Source: JACQNR01 sp049515175 (GTDB taxonomy: Bacteria > Acidobacteriota > Terriglobia > UBA7540). Taken from it: 17,429 nucleotides of DNA. Position numbers and translations under genes: made by a program. The notes beneath the pieces are model-generated. The model was given only the letters and a program-made list of their open reading frames with translations, was not told where the DNA came from and ran no database searches. Where the stretch lies: the NCBI GenBank assembly GCA_049515175.1, contig JBEKUI010000070.1, forward strand, positions 1 through 17,429. The letters are read 5' to 3'. Positions 1 to 7,031 of this stretch are shown piece after piece (position 1 is the stretch's first letter; each line of letters starts with the position of its first letter).

Positions 1-131
1 CACGAACTCTTTCAGTATTCCTTACAGCCATTGCCATGCCTCCAGCTCAGGAAGATTGAAATTTAATAACCATTCAGATTACAGGCCGGTGCGAGACTGG
101 CGCAAGAAGAAATTTGACAGCGGTCAAGATG

Positions 132-1535
<1,404 letters not shown>

Positions 1536-1542
1536 GGCGGAG

Positions 1543-1570
1543 ATTGTATCGCGAAGAGGTGATTCGTGAA
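1543..1570 (-). promoter_or_regulatory. Candidate promoter of the PLP decarboxylase, leaderless
   Basis: On the minus strand TTCACG (1570-1565) is followed after 16 nt by TACAAT (1548-1543). The expected start point coincides with the ATG at 1535, giving a leaderless transcript. The -35 matches the consensus at four of six positions only. Confidence 0.4.
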
Positions 1571-1604
1571 TGGCGAGTGTGGGAACGAACCTCACGGGTT
1601 CGCC

Positions 1605-1645
1605 ACCCGGCGGACACCCTTTCCCAGAAGGAGAGGGCCGAAAGC
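1605..1645 (-). repeat. Partial copy of a dispersed intergenic repeat
   Basis: Read on the plus strand this segment (ccgg..gacaccctttcccag..ggagaggg.cg) matches, in reverse orientation, the second half of the repeat copies at 5921-6021 and 7032-7135. It lies in the 139-nt gap between aroF and the decarboxylase gene. Next to it GGTGGC-GTAAG-GCCACC (about 1656-1672) can form a short hairpin just past the aroF stop, without a U tract. Confidence 0.5.
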
Positions 1646-1674
1646 ATTGCTCGCGGGGTGGCGTAAGGCCACCG

Positions 1675-2712
1675 CTACGCGGCGGCGGTGGCAGCGACGC
1701 GCGACTCTTTCCAAAGTGCGATGTAGGGTCTCAGGTCCTTCATCAGGGCGCGGAACATATCGAGGGTGAGTGATTGCGCGCCGTCGCTGAAAGCTTTCTC
1801 GGGGTTGGGGTGAACTTCTACGATTACACCGTCGGCCCCGATGGCAACGCCCGCGCGGGCGAGGGACGCGACCAAACTGCGTTTTCCGGTGGCGTGGCTG
1901 GGATCGAGGATGACCGGCAGGTGGGTCAGCTCGTTGAGCACGCTGACCGCGGTGATGTCGCAGGTGTTGCGCGTGGCGGTCTCAAACGTTCGGATGCCAC
2001 GCTCGCAAAGCATCACATTGGGGTTGCCGTGAGCGACCAGATATTCGGCAGACATGAGAAGTTCTTTGAGGGTTGAGCTCATGCCGCGCTTGAGCAAAAT
2101 GGGCCGGTTGCACTTGCCGAGGGCTTTGAGCAAGGCGAAATTCTGCATGTTGCGCGCGCCCACCTGCATGATGTTGGCGTATTCGGCCACCATCTCGACG
2201 TCCTTTTCGCTCAGTACTTCCGTAACGATGGAGAGGCCGGTGGCCTCGCGCGCCTTGGCGAGCAGCTTCAGGCCTTCGAGTTCCAATCCCTGGAATTCGT
2301 AAGGCGAAGTGCGCGGCTTGAAGGCGCCCCCGCGCAGGATCTTTGCGCCCGCCGCGGCCACGACTTCCGCCACCTCCATGATCTGCTTTTCGCTCTCCAC
2401 CGAGCAGGGGCCGGCCATGACGATGAATTCGTTGCCGCCCACCTCCGCACCGTTCACGCGGATGCGTGTGCGCTCCGCCTTGAATTCGCGGCTCACAAAC
2501 TTGTAGGGGGCGGAGATGCGCACCGCGCTCTCCACGCCGGGCGCGCCCTCGAGCATCTCGAGGCAGGGCGTCACATCACCCACGCCCACGGCCCCGATCA
2601 CAACGCGCTCGTCGCCGACAATCGAGTGCACTTTGAAGCCGAATTCACGGATGCGGTCGCAAACGTGATCGATCTCTTCCTTGCTGGCGTGTTTCCTCAT
2701 CGAAATGATCAT
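1675..2712 (-). CDS. aroF: 3-deoxy-7-phosphoheptulonate (DAHP) synthase, type I-beta
   Basis: The enzyme condenses phosphoenolpyruvate with erythrose 4-phosphate, the first step of the shikimate pathway, in the cytoplasm. The 345-aa protein has an N-terminal ferredoxin/ACT-like domain (about residues 1-75), as in the Thermotoga enzyme where it mediates Tyr/Phe feedback, then a TIM barrel. Signatures are GPCSVES (101-107), KPRTSPYEF (132-140) and DPSHATGK (270-277). The metal ligands expected for the family are present: C103, H273, E299 and D310. The start at 2712 has GAGGAG 8 nt upstream; an alternative in-frame ATG is at 2700. The gene follows a leader with an aromatic-rich peptide and terminator, so transcription attenuation probably adds to allosteric feedback. 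The symbol is generic: aroF, aroG and aroA are all used for this family. Confidence 0.95.
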   Translation of the reverse strand: MIISMRKHASKEEIDHVCDRIREFGFKVHSIVGDERVVIGAVGVGDVTPCLEMLEGAPGVESAVRISAPYKFVSREFKAERTRIRVNGAEVGGNEFIVMAGPCSVESEKQIMEVAEVVAAAGAKILRGGAFKPRTSPYEFQGLELEGLKLLAKAREATGLSIVTEVLSEKDVEMVAEYANIMQVGARNMQNFALLKALGKCNRPILLKRGMSSTLKELLMSAEYLVAHGNPNVMLCERGIRTFETATRNTCDITAVSVLNELTHLPVILDPSHATGKRSLVASLARAGVAIGADGVIVEVHPNPEKAFSDGAQSLTLDMFRALMKDLRPYIALWKESRVAATAAA

Positions 2713-2735
2713 GGCCCACTCTCCTCGCGGTTAAC

Positions 2736-2763
2736 AAAAAAGCCCACTCCGCTGGAGTGGGCT
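2736..2763 (-). terminator. Intrinsic terminator in the aroF leader (attenuator)
   Basis: On the minus strand a perfect 10-bp stem AGCCCACTCC / GGAGTGGGCT with a 3-nt loop is followed directly by six T (2741-2736). It ends 23 nt before the aroF ATG, with the aroF ribosome-binding site in between. A terminator between a gene's promoter and its own start is best explained as an attenuator. Confidence 0.88.
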
Positions 2764-2814
2764 GGCTCTGGATTTCGCTCGTTTTGCTTTGGAATCAGGC
2801 CAACGCCACTCTCC
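2754..2814 (-). promoter_or_regulatory. Antiterminator pairing of the aroF attenuator
   Basis: On the minus strand GGAGAGTGGCGTTGGC (2814-2799), which begins 2 nt after the leader-peptide stop codon, can pair with GCCAGCCCACTCC (2766-2754), which contains the 5' arm of the terminator. The pairing is about 12-13 bp including one G-U, with one bulged C and one bulged A, and excludes the terminator. The 5' arm can instead pair with codons 3-6 of the leader ORF (GGCC.CCACT at 2871-2862 with AGTGG....GGCC at 2810-2798), which would act as the protector. This was folded by eye only. Confidence 0.7.
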
Positions 2815-2841
2815 CGCTACTGCGCAAAGCGCCAGTAGCGG
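2814..2841 (-). promoter_or_regulatory. Leader hairpin over the Tyr-Trp-Phe codons
   Basis: CCGCTACTG and CAGTAGCGG form a perfect 9-bp stem capped by CGC-TTT-GCG with one bulged G. The 5' arm contains the tandem Tyr15-Trp16 codons and the 3' arm contains the leader stop codon. A ribosome translating or stalled here would melt it, as expected for a pause or 1:2 hairpin. Confidence 0.7.
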
Positions 2842-2879
2842 TTGCTAAAGCCGAAATAGCTAGTGGAGGCCTTATCCAT
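2817..2879 (-). CDS. aroF leader peptide (aromatic-residue attenuator peptide)
   Basis: This 20-codon ORF has ATG at 2879 and TAG at 2819-2817. Its second half, SYFGFSNRYWRF, holds Tyr8, Phe9, Phe11, Tyr15, Trp16 and Phe18: six of 20 codons for exactly the three end products of the pathway that DAHP synthase opens. It lies between a strong promoter and an intrinsic terminator, and stops 104 nt before the aroF start. By analogy with the trp, phe and his leaders, ribosome stalling at these codons when charged tRNAs are scarce would leave the antiterminator arm free. Completing translation to the stop would cover that arm and allow termination. No Shine-Dalgarno precedes it: the predicted transcript starts only 3-6 nt upstream, so it is probably read as a leaderless ORF. 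It is too short for ordinary gene calling. Confidence 0.82.
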   Translation of the reverse strand: MDKASTSYFGFSNRYWRFAQ

Positions 2880-2889
2880 AAGAATCGTC

Positions 2890-2918
2890 ACTATACGCCA
2901 GGAGGGCAGGGAATGCAA
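2890..2918 (-). promoter_or_regulatory. sigma70-type promoter of the aroF leader transcript
   Basis: On the minus strand TTGCAT (2918-2913) and TATAGT (2895-2890) are separated by an optimal 17 nt. The start point is expected at about 2885-2882, 3-6 nt before the leader-peptide ATG. Confidence 0.75.
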
Positions 2919-2960
2919 GCGTTTCTGACCATTCTTCGTGCCAGCGGGAAGGGGCGTGGA

Positions 2961-2989
2961 TTGACTCCCGGTGTCCCGGCGCGTAGCAT
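2961..2989 (+). promoter_or_regulatory. Promoter of the zinc-ribbon gene, divergent from aroF
   Basis: TTGACT (2961-2966) and TAGCAT (2984-2989) are separated by 17 nt. The -10 box ends 11 nt before the ATG at 3001, so the expected 5' UTR is only about 4-5 nt. It is divergent from the aroF leader promoter, the two -35 boxes being about 40 nt apart. Confidence 0.7.
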
Positions 2990-3000
2990 GCTTTTGGACC

Positions 3001-3309
3001 ATGAGCGCTCACGGGAAACCGACATTGGAAATCACGTGCCCCTGCTGCGGCGCGCGGCTGACCGTGGATGCCGGGCTGGGCAAAGTGATTCATCATGTGG
3101 TGCCGCCCAAGCACGCCAAGGGGCCGGACCTCGATCACGCCGCGCAATTGCTCGAAAAGGAGAAAGCCCGCCGCGAGGCCCTTTTCCAACAGAGCACGGA
3201 AGATGAGAAGACCAAATCGGACCTGCTGGAGCGGAAATTCGCGCAAGCCCTCAAGCACACCAAGGACGAGCCTCTCACCCCGCCGACGCGCGACATCGAT
3301 CTGGATTAG
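3001..3309 (+). CDS. Small CPCC zinc-ribbon-like protein, function unknown
   Basis: The 102-aa protein starts EITCPCCGARLTVD, a CxxC knuckle (C13, C16, plus C15) like the first half of a zinc ribbon. No second CxxC follows; His31-His32 or a partner chain might complete a metal site. Residues about 43-88 are charged and helical (LLEKEKARREA...LLERKFAQALKHTKDE), possibly coiled coil, and the tail is PPTRDIDLD. Proteins of this shape are, to my recollection, common as hypothetical proteins in Acidobacteria. The ATG at 3001 is preferred over an in-frame ATG at 2971 because the promoter's -10 box (2984-2989) lies downstream of 2971. It is not clear whether it is functionally linked to the divergent aroF. 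Confidence 0.8.
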   Translation: MSAHGKPTLEITCPCCGARLTVDAGLGKVIHHVVPPKHAKGPDLDHAAQLLEKEKARREALFQQSTEDEKTKSDLLERKFAQALKHTKDEPLTPPTRDIDLD

Positions 3310-3365
3310 AAATCGAAATCAGAAAGTCAGAGATTGAAACGCGCAGGCCCACAGGCGTCGGCGAG

Positions 3366-3388
3366 GCGCGGGCGCGGCATGCCCGCGC
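3366..3388 (+). other. GC-rich hairpin after the zinc-ribbon gene
   Basis: GCGCGGGC and GCCCGCGC form a perfect 8-bp stem with a 7-nt loop (GCGGCAT). There is no following T run, so it is either a transcript-end stabiliser or a weak terminator. It lies in the 196-nt gap between the zinc-ribbon and EF-G-like genes. Confidence 0.4.
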
Positions 3389-3410
3389 AGTTCCTGATGC
3401 CAAGAGGCAA

Positions 3411-3440
3411 TTGAACCGCTTCAAACGGTTGTGCTAGCAT
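3411..3440 (+). promoter_or_regulatory. Candidate promoter of the EF-G-like gene
   Basis: TTGAAC (3411-3416), an 18-nt spacer and TAGCAT (3435-3440) preceded by TGC, an extended -10. The expected start is near 3447, giving a 5' UTR of about 60 nt with AAGGAGT (3494-3500) before the GTG at 3506. Confidence 0.6.
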
Positions 3441-3505
3441 GAGCGTTTGTCTTATCCCGTTCTTTTTGAGCCGATGGATCATTCCGTGTTGTTAAGGAGT
3501 CATCT

Positions 3506-5608
3506 GTGAAAATCTACGACGGCCAAAGCCTTCGCAACGTAGCGTTGGTGGGGCACGGCCATACCGGCAAGACGCAACTCCTCTCCGCCCTGCTCTCGAC
3601 TGCGGGCATGGTGAACCGCTTCGGCAAGGTGGACGACGGCACTTCCGTCACCGACTACGACGAAGAGGAAATCCAGCGCAAGTTCTCCATCAGTGCCGCG
3701 CTTGCCCATGCCGAATGGGGTAAGACGAAGATTAACTTCATCGACACGCCCGGCTACAACATTTTCCTGCACGAAACCGAAGGCGCGCTAGTGGCTGCCG
3801 AATCGGCGCTCCTCCTCGTTCACGCCGTGGGCGGCGTGGAAGTGCAGACGGAAAAAACCTGGGGCTTCTGCGAGAAACTCAGCCTGCCGCGCGCCCTGGT
3901 GATCAACCAGATGGACCGCGACCGGGCCAGCTTTGAACGCACCCTGGAGGCGCTGCAGAAAGCCTTCGGGCGGGCTGTGATTCCCGTGCAGATTCCCATC
4001 GGCGAGGAAAAGAATTTCCGTGGTGTCATTGACCTGGTGAAGATGAAGGCGTACACGTATGACGCGAGCGGCTCCGGCAAGGCCAAGGAAGGCGAGATTC
4101 CCGCCGAGCTCGCCGAGGCCGCCGGCAAGGCGCACGAGGCCCTGGTCGAAATGGTGGCGGAAGGCAATGACAAGCTGATGGAAGAATTCTTTGAGAAAGG
4201 AACGATTCCTCCCGAAGACCTTATTCCTGGCCTCGCGCAAGCTATCAGCGAGCGGCGCATTTATCCCGCGCTCGCCGCCGCCGCCCTGGTGAACGTGGGC
4301 AGCGAAAGCCTGCTGAATTTTATCGCCGATTACCTTCCGTCGCCGGCCGCACGCGGTGAAATCGAGGGTCTGGAAAGTGAAGGCGGCAAAACCATCAAGC
4401 GAAAGATTGCCGACGATCAGCCGGTCTCCGCCTACGTTTTCAAGACCGTGGCGGACCCCTTCGCGGGGCGGGTCAGCTACTTCAAGGTGATGTCGGGCGT
4501 GCTCAAGAACGAAGCCAACCTGGTCAACTTCAATCGCGGATCGGCCGAGCGCCTGTCGCACATCGGAATCGTGCAGGGCAAGGCGCAGACCTCCATCTCC
4601 GAATTGCACGCCGGCGATGTCGGCGCGGTGGCGAAACTGAAAGACACCTTGACAGGCGACACGCTGGGTGACAAGGGCGCGCCCATTCTCTATCCCAAGG
4701 TGAAGCTGGCCGACCCTGCCATCTCCTTCGCCATTGAGGCCAAGTCACGCGGCGACGAGGACAAGCTCTCCACCGCGGTGCACCGCATCCTGGAAGAAGA
4801 CTTGATGCTGCGTTTTGGACGTGACGCCCAGACGAAAGAATTTCTGCTCTCCGGCGCGGGCCAGCAACACGTGGAAGTGGCCGTCTCCAAACTCAAGCGG
4901 CGCTTCAATATCGAAGTCACACTGAAAGCGCCCAAGATTCCTTATCGCGAAACGATTCGCGCCAAGGCCGAAGCCCAGGGCAAACATAAGAAGCAGACCG
5001 GCGGGCACGGCCAGTACGGCGATTGTTGGATCAAGATGGAGCCGCTGGCACGTGGCGCGGGCTTTGAGTTTGTCAATGATATTTTCGGTGGCGCGATCCC
5101 GCGCAATTTCATACCGGCGGTTGAGAAGGGCATCGTCGAAGCCGCAACGCGAGGGTATCTCGCGGGGTGCCCCGTCGTGGACTTCAGAGTGAGCCTTTTT
5201 GACGGCTCCTACCATGACGTCGATTCCTCGGAAATCGCTTTCAAACTGGCGGGATCGAAAGCCTTCAAGAAGTGCATGGAACAGGCCAAGCCCTGCCTGC
5301 TCGAGCCTATTATGAATGTGGAGATTACTGCACCGGACAATTATGCAGGAGATATCATGGGTAATCTTAATGGCCGGCGCGGGCGCATCCAGGGCATGGA
5401 TCCGAAGGGCGGCTCGACGGTCGTCAAGGCCCAGGTGCCGCTTGCCGAGATGCTCACTTATGCTTCCGACCTCACCTCCATGACCCAGGGCCGCGGAACC
5501 TACGCGATGGAGTACTCGCACTACGATATCGTGCCGCCGCTCTTCGCCGACAAGATCGTTGCCGCCGCCAAGGCTGGCGGTGTGGGTAAGGAAGAGGAGG
5601 AAGAGTAA
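3506..5608 (+). CDS. fusA: Elongation factor G-like translational GTPase (EF-G-2 type)
   Basis: A 700-aa five-domain EF-G homologue, by family a GTPase that promotes translocation on the ribosome. The start is GTG with AAGGAGT 5 nt upstream. G1 is GHGHTGKT (16-23), G3 is DTPGY (80-84) and G4 is NQMD. Domain IV keeps SYHDVDSSE, and the C-terminal part keeps GRRGRIQGMDPKGG. It differs from canonical EF-G: G1 is not AHIDAGKT, switch I reads IQRKFSI rather than ERGITI, and Tyr84 replaces the catalytic His of DTPGH. The stretch QGKHKKQTGGHGQYGD closely resembles Thermus EF-G-2 as I recall it. So this is probably the second EF-G paralogue, not the main fusA beside rpsL/rpsG; the symbol is used loosely. 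It stands alone with its own promoter. The C-terminus is a run of Glu. Confidence 0.92.
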   Translation: MKIYDGQSLRNVALVGHGHTGKTQLLSALLSTAGMVNRFGKVDDGTSVTDYDEEEIQRKFSISAALAHAEWGKTKINFIDTPGYNIFLHETEGALVAAESALLLVHAVGGVEVQTEKTWGFCEKLSLPRALVINQMDRDRASFERTLEALQKAFGRAVIPVQIPIGEEKNFRGVIDLVKMKAYTYDASGSGKAKEGEIPAELAEAAGKAHEALVEMVAEGNDKLMEEFFEKGTIPPEDLIPGLAQAISERRIYPALAAAALVNVGSESLLNFIADYLPSPAARGEIEGLESEGGKTIKRKIADDQPVSAYVFKTVADPFAGRVSYFKVMSGVLKNEANLVNFNRGSAERLSHIGIVQGKAQTSISELHAGDVGAVAKLKDTLTGDTLGDKGAPILYPKVKLADPAISFAIEAKSRGDEDKLSTAVHRILEEDLMLRFGRDAQTKEFLLSGAGQQHVEVAVSKLKRRFNIEVTLKAPKIPYRETIRAKAEAQGKHKKQTGGHGQYGDCWIKMEPLARGAGFEFVNDIFGGAIPRNFIPAVEKGIVEAATRGYLAGCPVVDFRVSLFDGSYHDVDSSEIAFKLAGSKAFKKCMEQAKPCLLEPIMNVEITAPDNYAGDIMGNLNGRRGRIQGMDPKGGSTVVKAQVPLAEMLTYASDLTSMTQGRGTYAMEYSHYDIVPPLFADKIVAAAKAGGVGKEEEEE

Positions 5609-5740
5609 GGCCCGACAAGCGCCCCAGCGCGGATCTCGCGCCACGCGCTTCGGCGGTAGTGATCTGCGTCCGCACGATTTCCCTCCTCGGCGGGAGGTCC
5701 TCGCCGGTTCACAGCCCGCGATTCCCACGCCCCGGTCCAC
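5609..5740. other. Intergenic segment with no recognised gene
   Basis: This is the first part of the 415-nt gap between the EF-G-like gene and moaA. I see only a small hairpin (CCTCC-loop-GGAGG, 5682-5697) without a U run. Open frames on either strand here are short and overlap the EF-G gene or the riboswitch, so I do not call a gene. The rest of the gap is a promoter, a riboswitch and a repeat, listed separately. Confidence 0.6.
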
Positions 5741-5769
5741 TTGCTTCGTGCATCGCAAAGGTTTAGCAT
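5741..5769 (+). promoter_or_regulatory. Promoter of the Moco riboswitch / moaA transcript
   Basis: TTGCTT (5741-5746), a 17-nt spacer and TAGCAT (5764-5769). The expected start point, about 5776, coincides with the first base of the 5' strand of the riboswitch P1 helix, which supports both calls. Confidence 0.7.
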
Positions 5770-5775
5770 AGAAAC

Positions 5776-5880
5776 GTTCTCCGAGCCCGGGGTGCTAAAG
5801 GCAGCTGACAAGCCAATGCCCTGCGGGCCGACAGGGTGCGGTGAGAAATCGCCGCGCCTCCCGTGTTTGGAAAGGAGAAC
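5776..5880 (+). promoter_or_regulatory. Moco riboswitch aptamer (moaA leader)
   Basis: The leader of moaA is closed by a perfect 7-bp helix, GTTCTCC (5776-5782) with GGAGAAC (5874-5880). Inside are GCGGTGAGAAATCGCCGC (5838-5855), a stem-loop, and then CTCCCGTGTTTGGAAAGG (5858-5875). That last stretch closely matches, from memory, the CTCCCGTATTTGGAAAGG end of the E. coli moaA leader, which belongs to the Moco RNA motif. Moco riboswitches sense molybdenum (or tungsten) cofactor and usually repress Moco synthesis genes; moaA directly downstream fits. The assignment rests on remembered consensus and context, without a covariance-model search. Confidence 0.75.
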
Positions 5881-5884
5881 CGAG

Positions 5885-5917
5885 CCGACGCCAAACACGG
5901 GTCGGTTTTTTGTTTTT
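5885..5917 (+). terminator. Terminator / expression platform of the Moco riboswitch
   Basis: CCGAC (5885-5889) pairs with GTCGG (5901-5905), followed at once by TTTTTT (5906-5911) and a second T run (5913-5917). A competing 11-bp helix joins CCCGTGTTTGG in the aptamer (5860-5870) to CCAAACACGGG (5891-5901) and would break both the aptamer core and the short terminator. Ligand binding would hold the aptamer segment and favour termination, the expected off-switch. The 11-bp helix could also terminate by itself, since a U run starts 4 nt after it, so the polarity is uncertain. Confidence 0.7.
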
Positions 5918-5920
5918 GAC

Positions 5921-6021
5921 TGTAGCGGCGGTCTATGACCGCCGGGGCTTTGGGCGCTCACAGAAGGTTGCTACAACCCGACTCTCTCCTTCATAGGAAG
6001 GGGGGCTCGACGGGTCGGAAC
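5921..6021 (+). repeat. Dispersed intergenic repeat, copy 1
   Basis: It begins tgtagcggcggtctatgacc and continues through ggcgctca and gctacaaccc to a ctctcc...gga.gggg segment. The same succession of blocks recurs at 7032-7135. It contains CGGCGGTC-TAT-GACCGCCG, a perfect 8-bp palindromic hairpin, and ends at the moaA start codon. It lies between the riboswitch terminator and the coding region. Confidence 0.65.
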
Positions 6022-6023
6022 GG

Positions 6024-7031
6024 GTGAGGGCGGTAGAGACGAAAGTGCTGCAAGACAAGTTCGGTCGCGACATCCACGACCTGCGCATTTCGGTGACGGA
6101 CCGGTGCAACTTCAGTTGCGTGTACTGCAAGTCCGCCGACCCGAAGAATTACGTTCCCCATCGCGACCTGCTGACCTGGGACGAATACCTCCGCGTGGCG
6201 CGCGTTCTGGCAGGGCAGGGGATTCGCAAGGTACGCGTGACGGGCGGCGAGCCTCTGCTCCGGGATGGCGTGGTTGAATTTATTCAGAACCTGCATCAGA
6301 TTGGCAGGATCGACGACGTCGCAATCACGACCAACGGCTATCTCCTGCCGGAAATGGCCAGGGATCTTGCGGCAGCGGGTTCGCCGCGCGTCACCGTAAG
6401 CCTGGACTCGACCGACCCCGCCAAGTTCGCGCGCATTACGCGCACGCCGCGCTCGTTCGAAAAGGTGATGGCGGGCATCGATTCGGCGCTCGCCGCCGGC
6501 CTCAAGCCTGTAAAGGTCAACATCGTTCTAGTGCGCGGCTTCAACGACGATGAGATCGTGGAGTTCGCGCGCCTGGGCCGCCAGCGGGATATCGTCGTGC
6601 GCTTTATCGAGTTCATGCCGCTCGACGCCGACCACGCCTGGAACCGGAACCTGGTGGTGACCGCCAAAGAAGTTGTGGACACGATCCATCCCGTCTATCC
6701 ACTGGAGGAGATTCCGCGGAATTCATTGAGCGAGACAGCCCTGCGTTATCGCTTCTCCGACGGGCAGGGCGAGATCGGAATCATCGCGCCGGTTTCCATC
6801 CCCTTTTGCGGCCAGTGCAGCCGGCTGCGCTTGACGGCGGACGGGAAAATCCGCACCTGCCTCTTTTCGTTGCACGAGCACGACGTGCGGCACCTGGTGC
6901 GCAACGGCGCGACCGACACCGATCTTGCCAACTTTTTCACGAAGGTGGTGCATCAAAAAGAACTGAGGCATCGCATCAATGAGTCGGACTTCGTGCAGCC
7001 CACGCGCACCATGGTCTATATCGGCGGCTAG
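6024..7031 (+). CDS. moaA: GTP 3',8-cyclase MoaA (molybdenum cofactor biosynthesis)
   Basis: A radical-SAM enzyme that converts GTP to 3',8-cyclo-GTP, the first step of Moco synthesis, in the cytoplasm. The 335-aa protein has the radical-SAM cluster motif CNFSCVYC (C28, C32, C35), the SAM-binding TGGEPLLR (73-80), the C-terminal cluster cysteines CGQC (C262, C265) and C279, and the conserved Gly-Gly C-terminus. The start is the GTG at 6024; the next in-frame stop upstream is at 5994-5996 and no other start lies between. A GTG at 6045 is the alternative. No convincing Shine-Dalgarno is seen: the bases before the start belong to the dispersed repeat. No other Moco gene is in the window. Expression is expected to be under the Moco riboswitch upstream. 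Confidence 0.95.
   Translation: MRAVETKVLQDKFGRDIHDLRISVTDRCNFSCVYCKSADPKNYVPHRDLLTWDEYLRVARVLAGQGIRKVRVTGGEPLLRDGVVEFIQNLHQIGRIDDVAITTNGYLLPEMARDLAAAGSPRVTVSLDSTDPAKFARITRTPRSFEKVMAGIDSALAAGLKPVKVNIVLVRGFNDDEIVEFARLGRQRDIVVRFIEFMPLDADHAWNRNLVVTAKEVVDTIHPVYPLEEIPRNSLSETALRYRFSDGQGEIGIIAPVSIPFCGQCSRLRLTADGKIRTCLFSLHEHDVRHLVRNGATDTDLANFFTKVVHQKELRHRINESDFVQPTRTMVYIGG

Noticed and set aside
1..66. Open frame from the window edge, possible C-terminus of an upstream plus-strand gene
   Set aside because: Only 21 codons before a stop, with no recognisable motif; it cannot be told from chance.
1536..1595. Longer N-terminus of the decarboxylase from GTG at 1595
   Set aside because: A -10 box lies within this stretch just before the ATG at 1535, and no ribosome-binding site precedes the GTG.
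2713..2885. T-box riboswitch as the explanation of the aroF leader terminator
   Set aside because: No T-box antiterminator consensus or specifier stem is seen, and the aromatic leader ORF explains the structure better.
4745..5758. 337-codon minus-strand frame across the EF-G-like gene
   Set aside because: Shadow of a strongly conserved gene on the other strand, with no domain signature.
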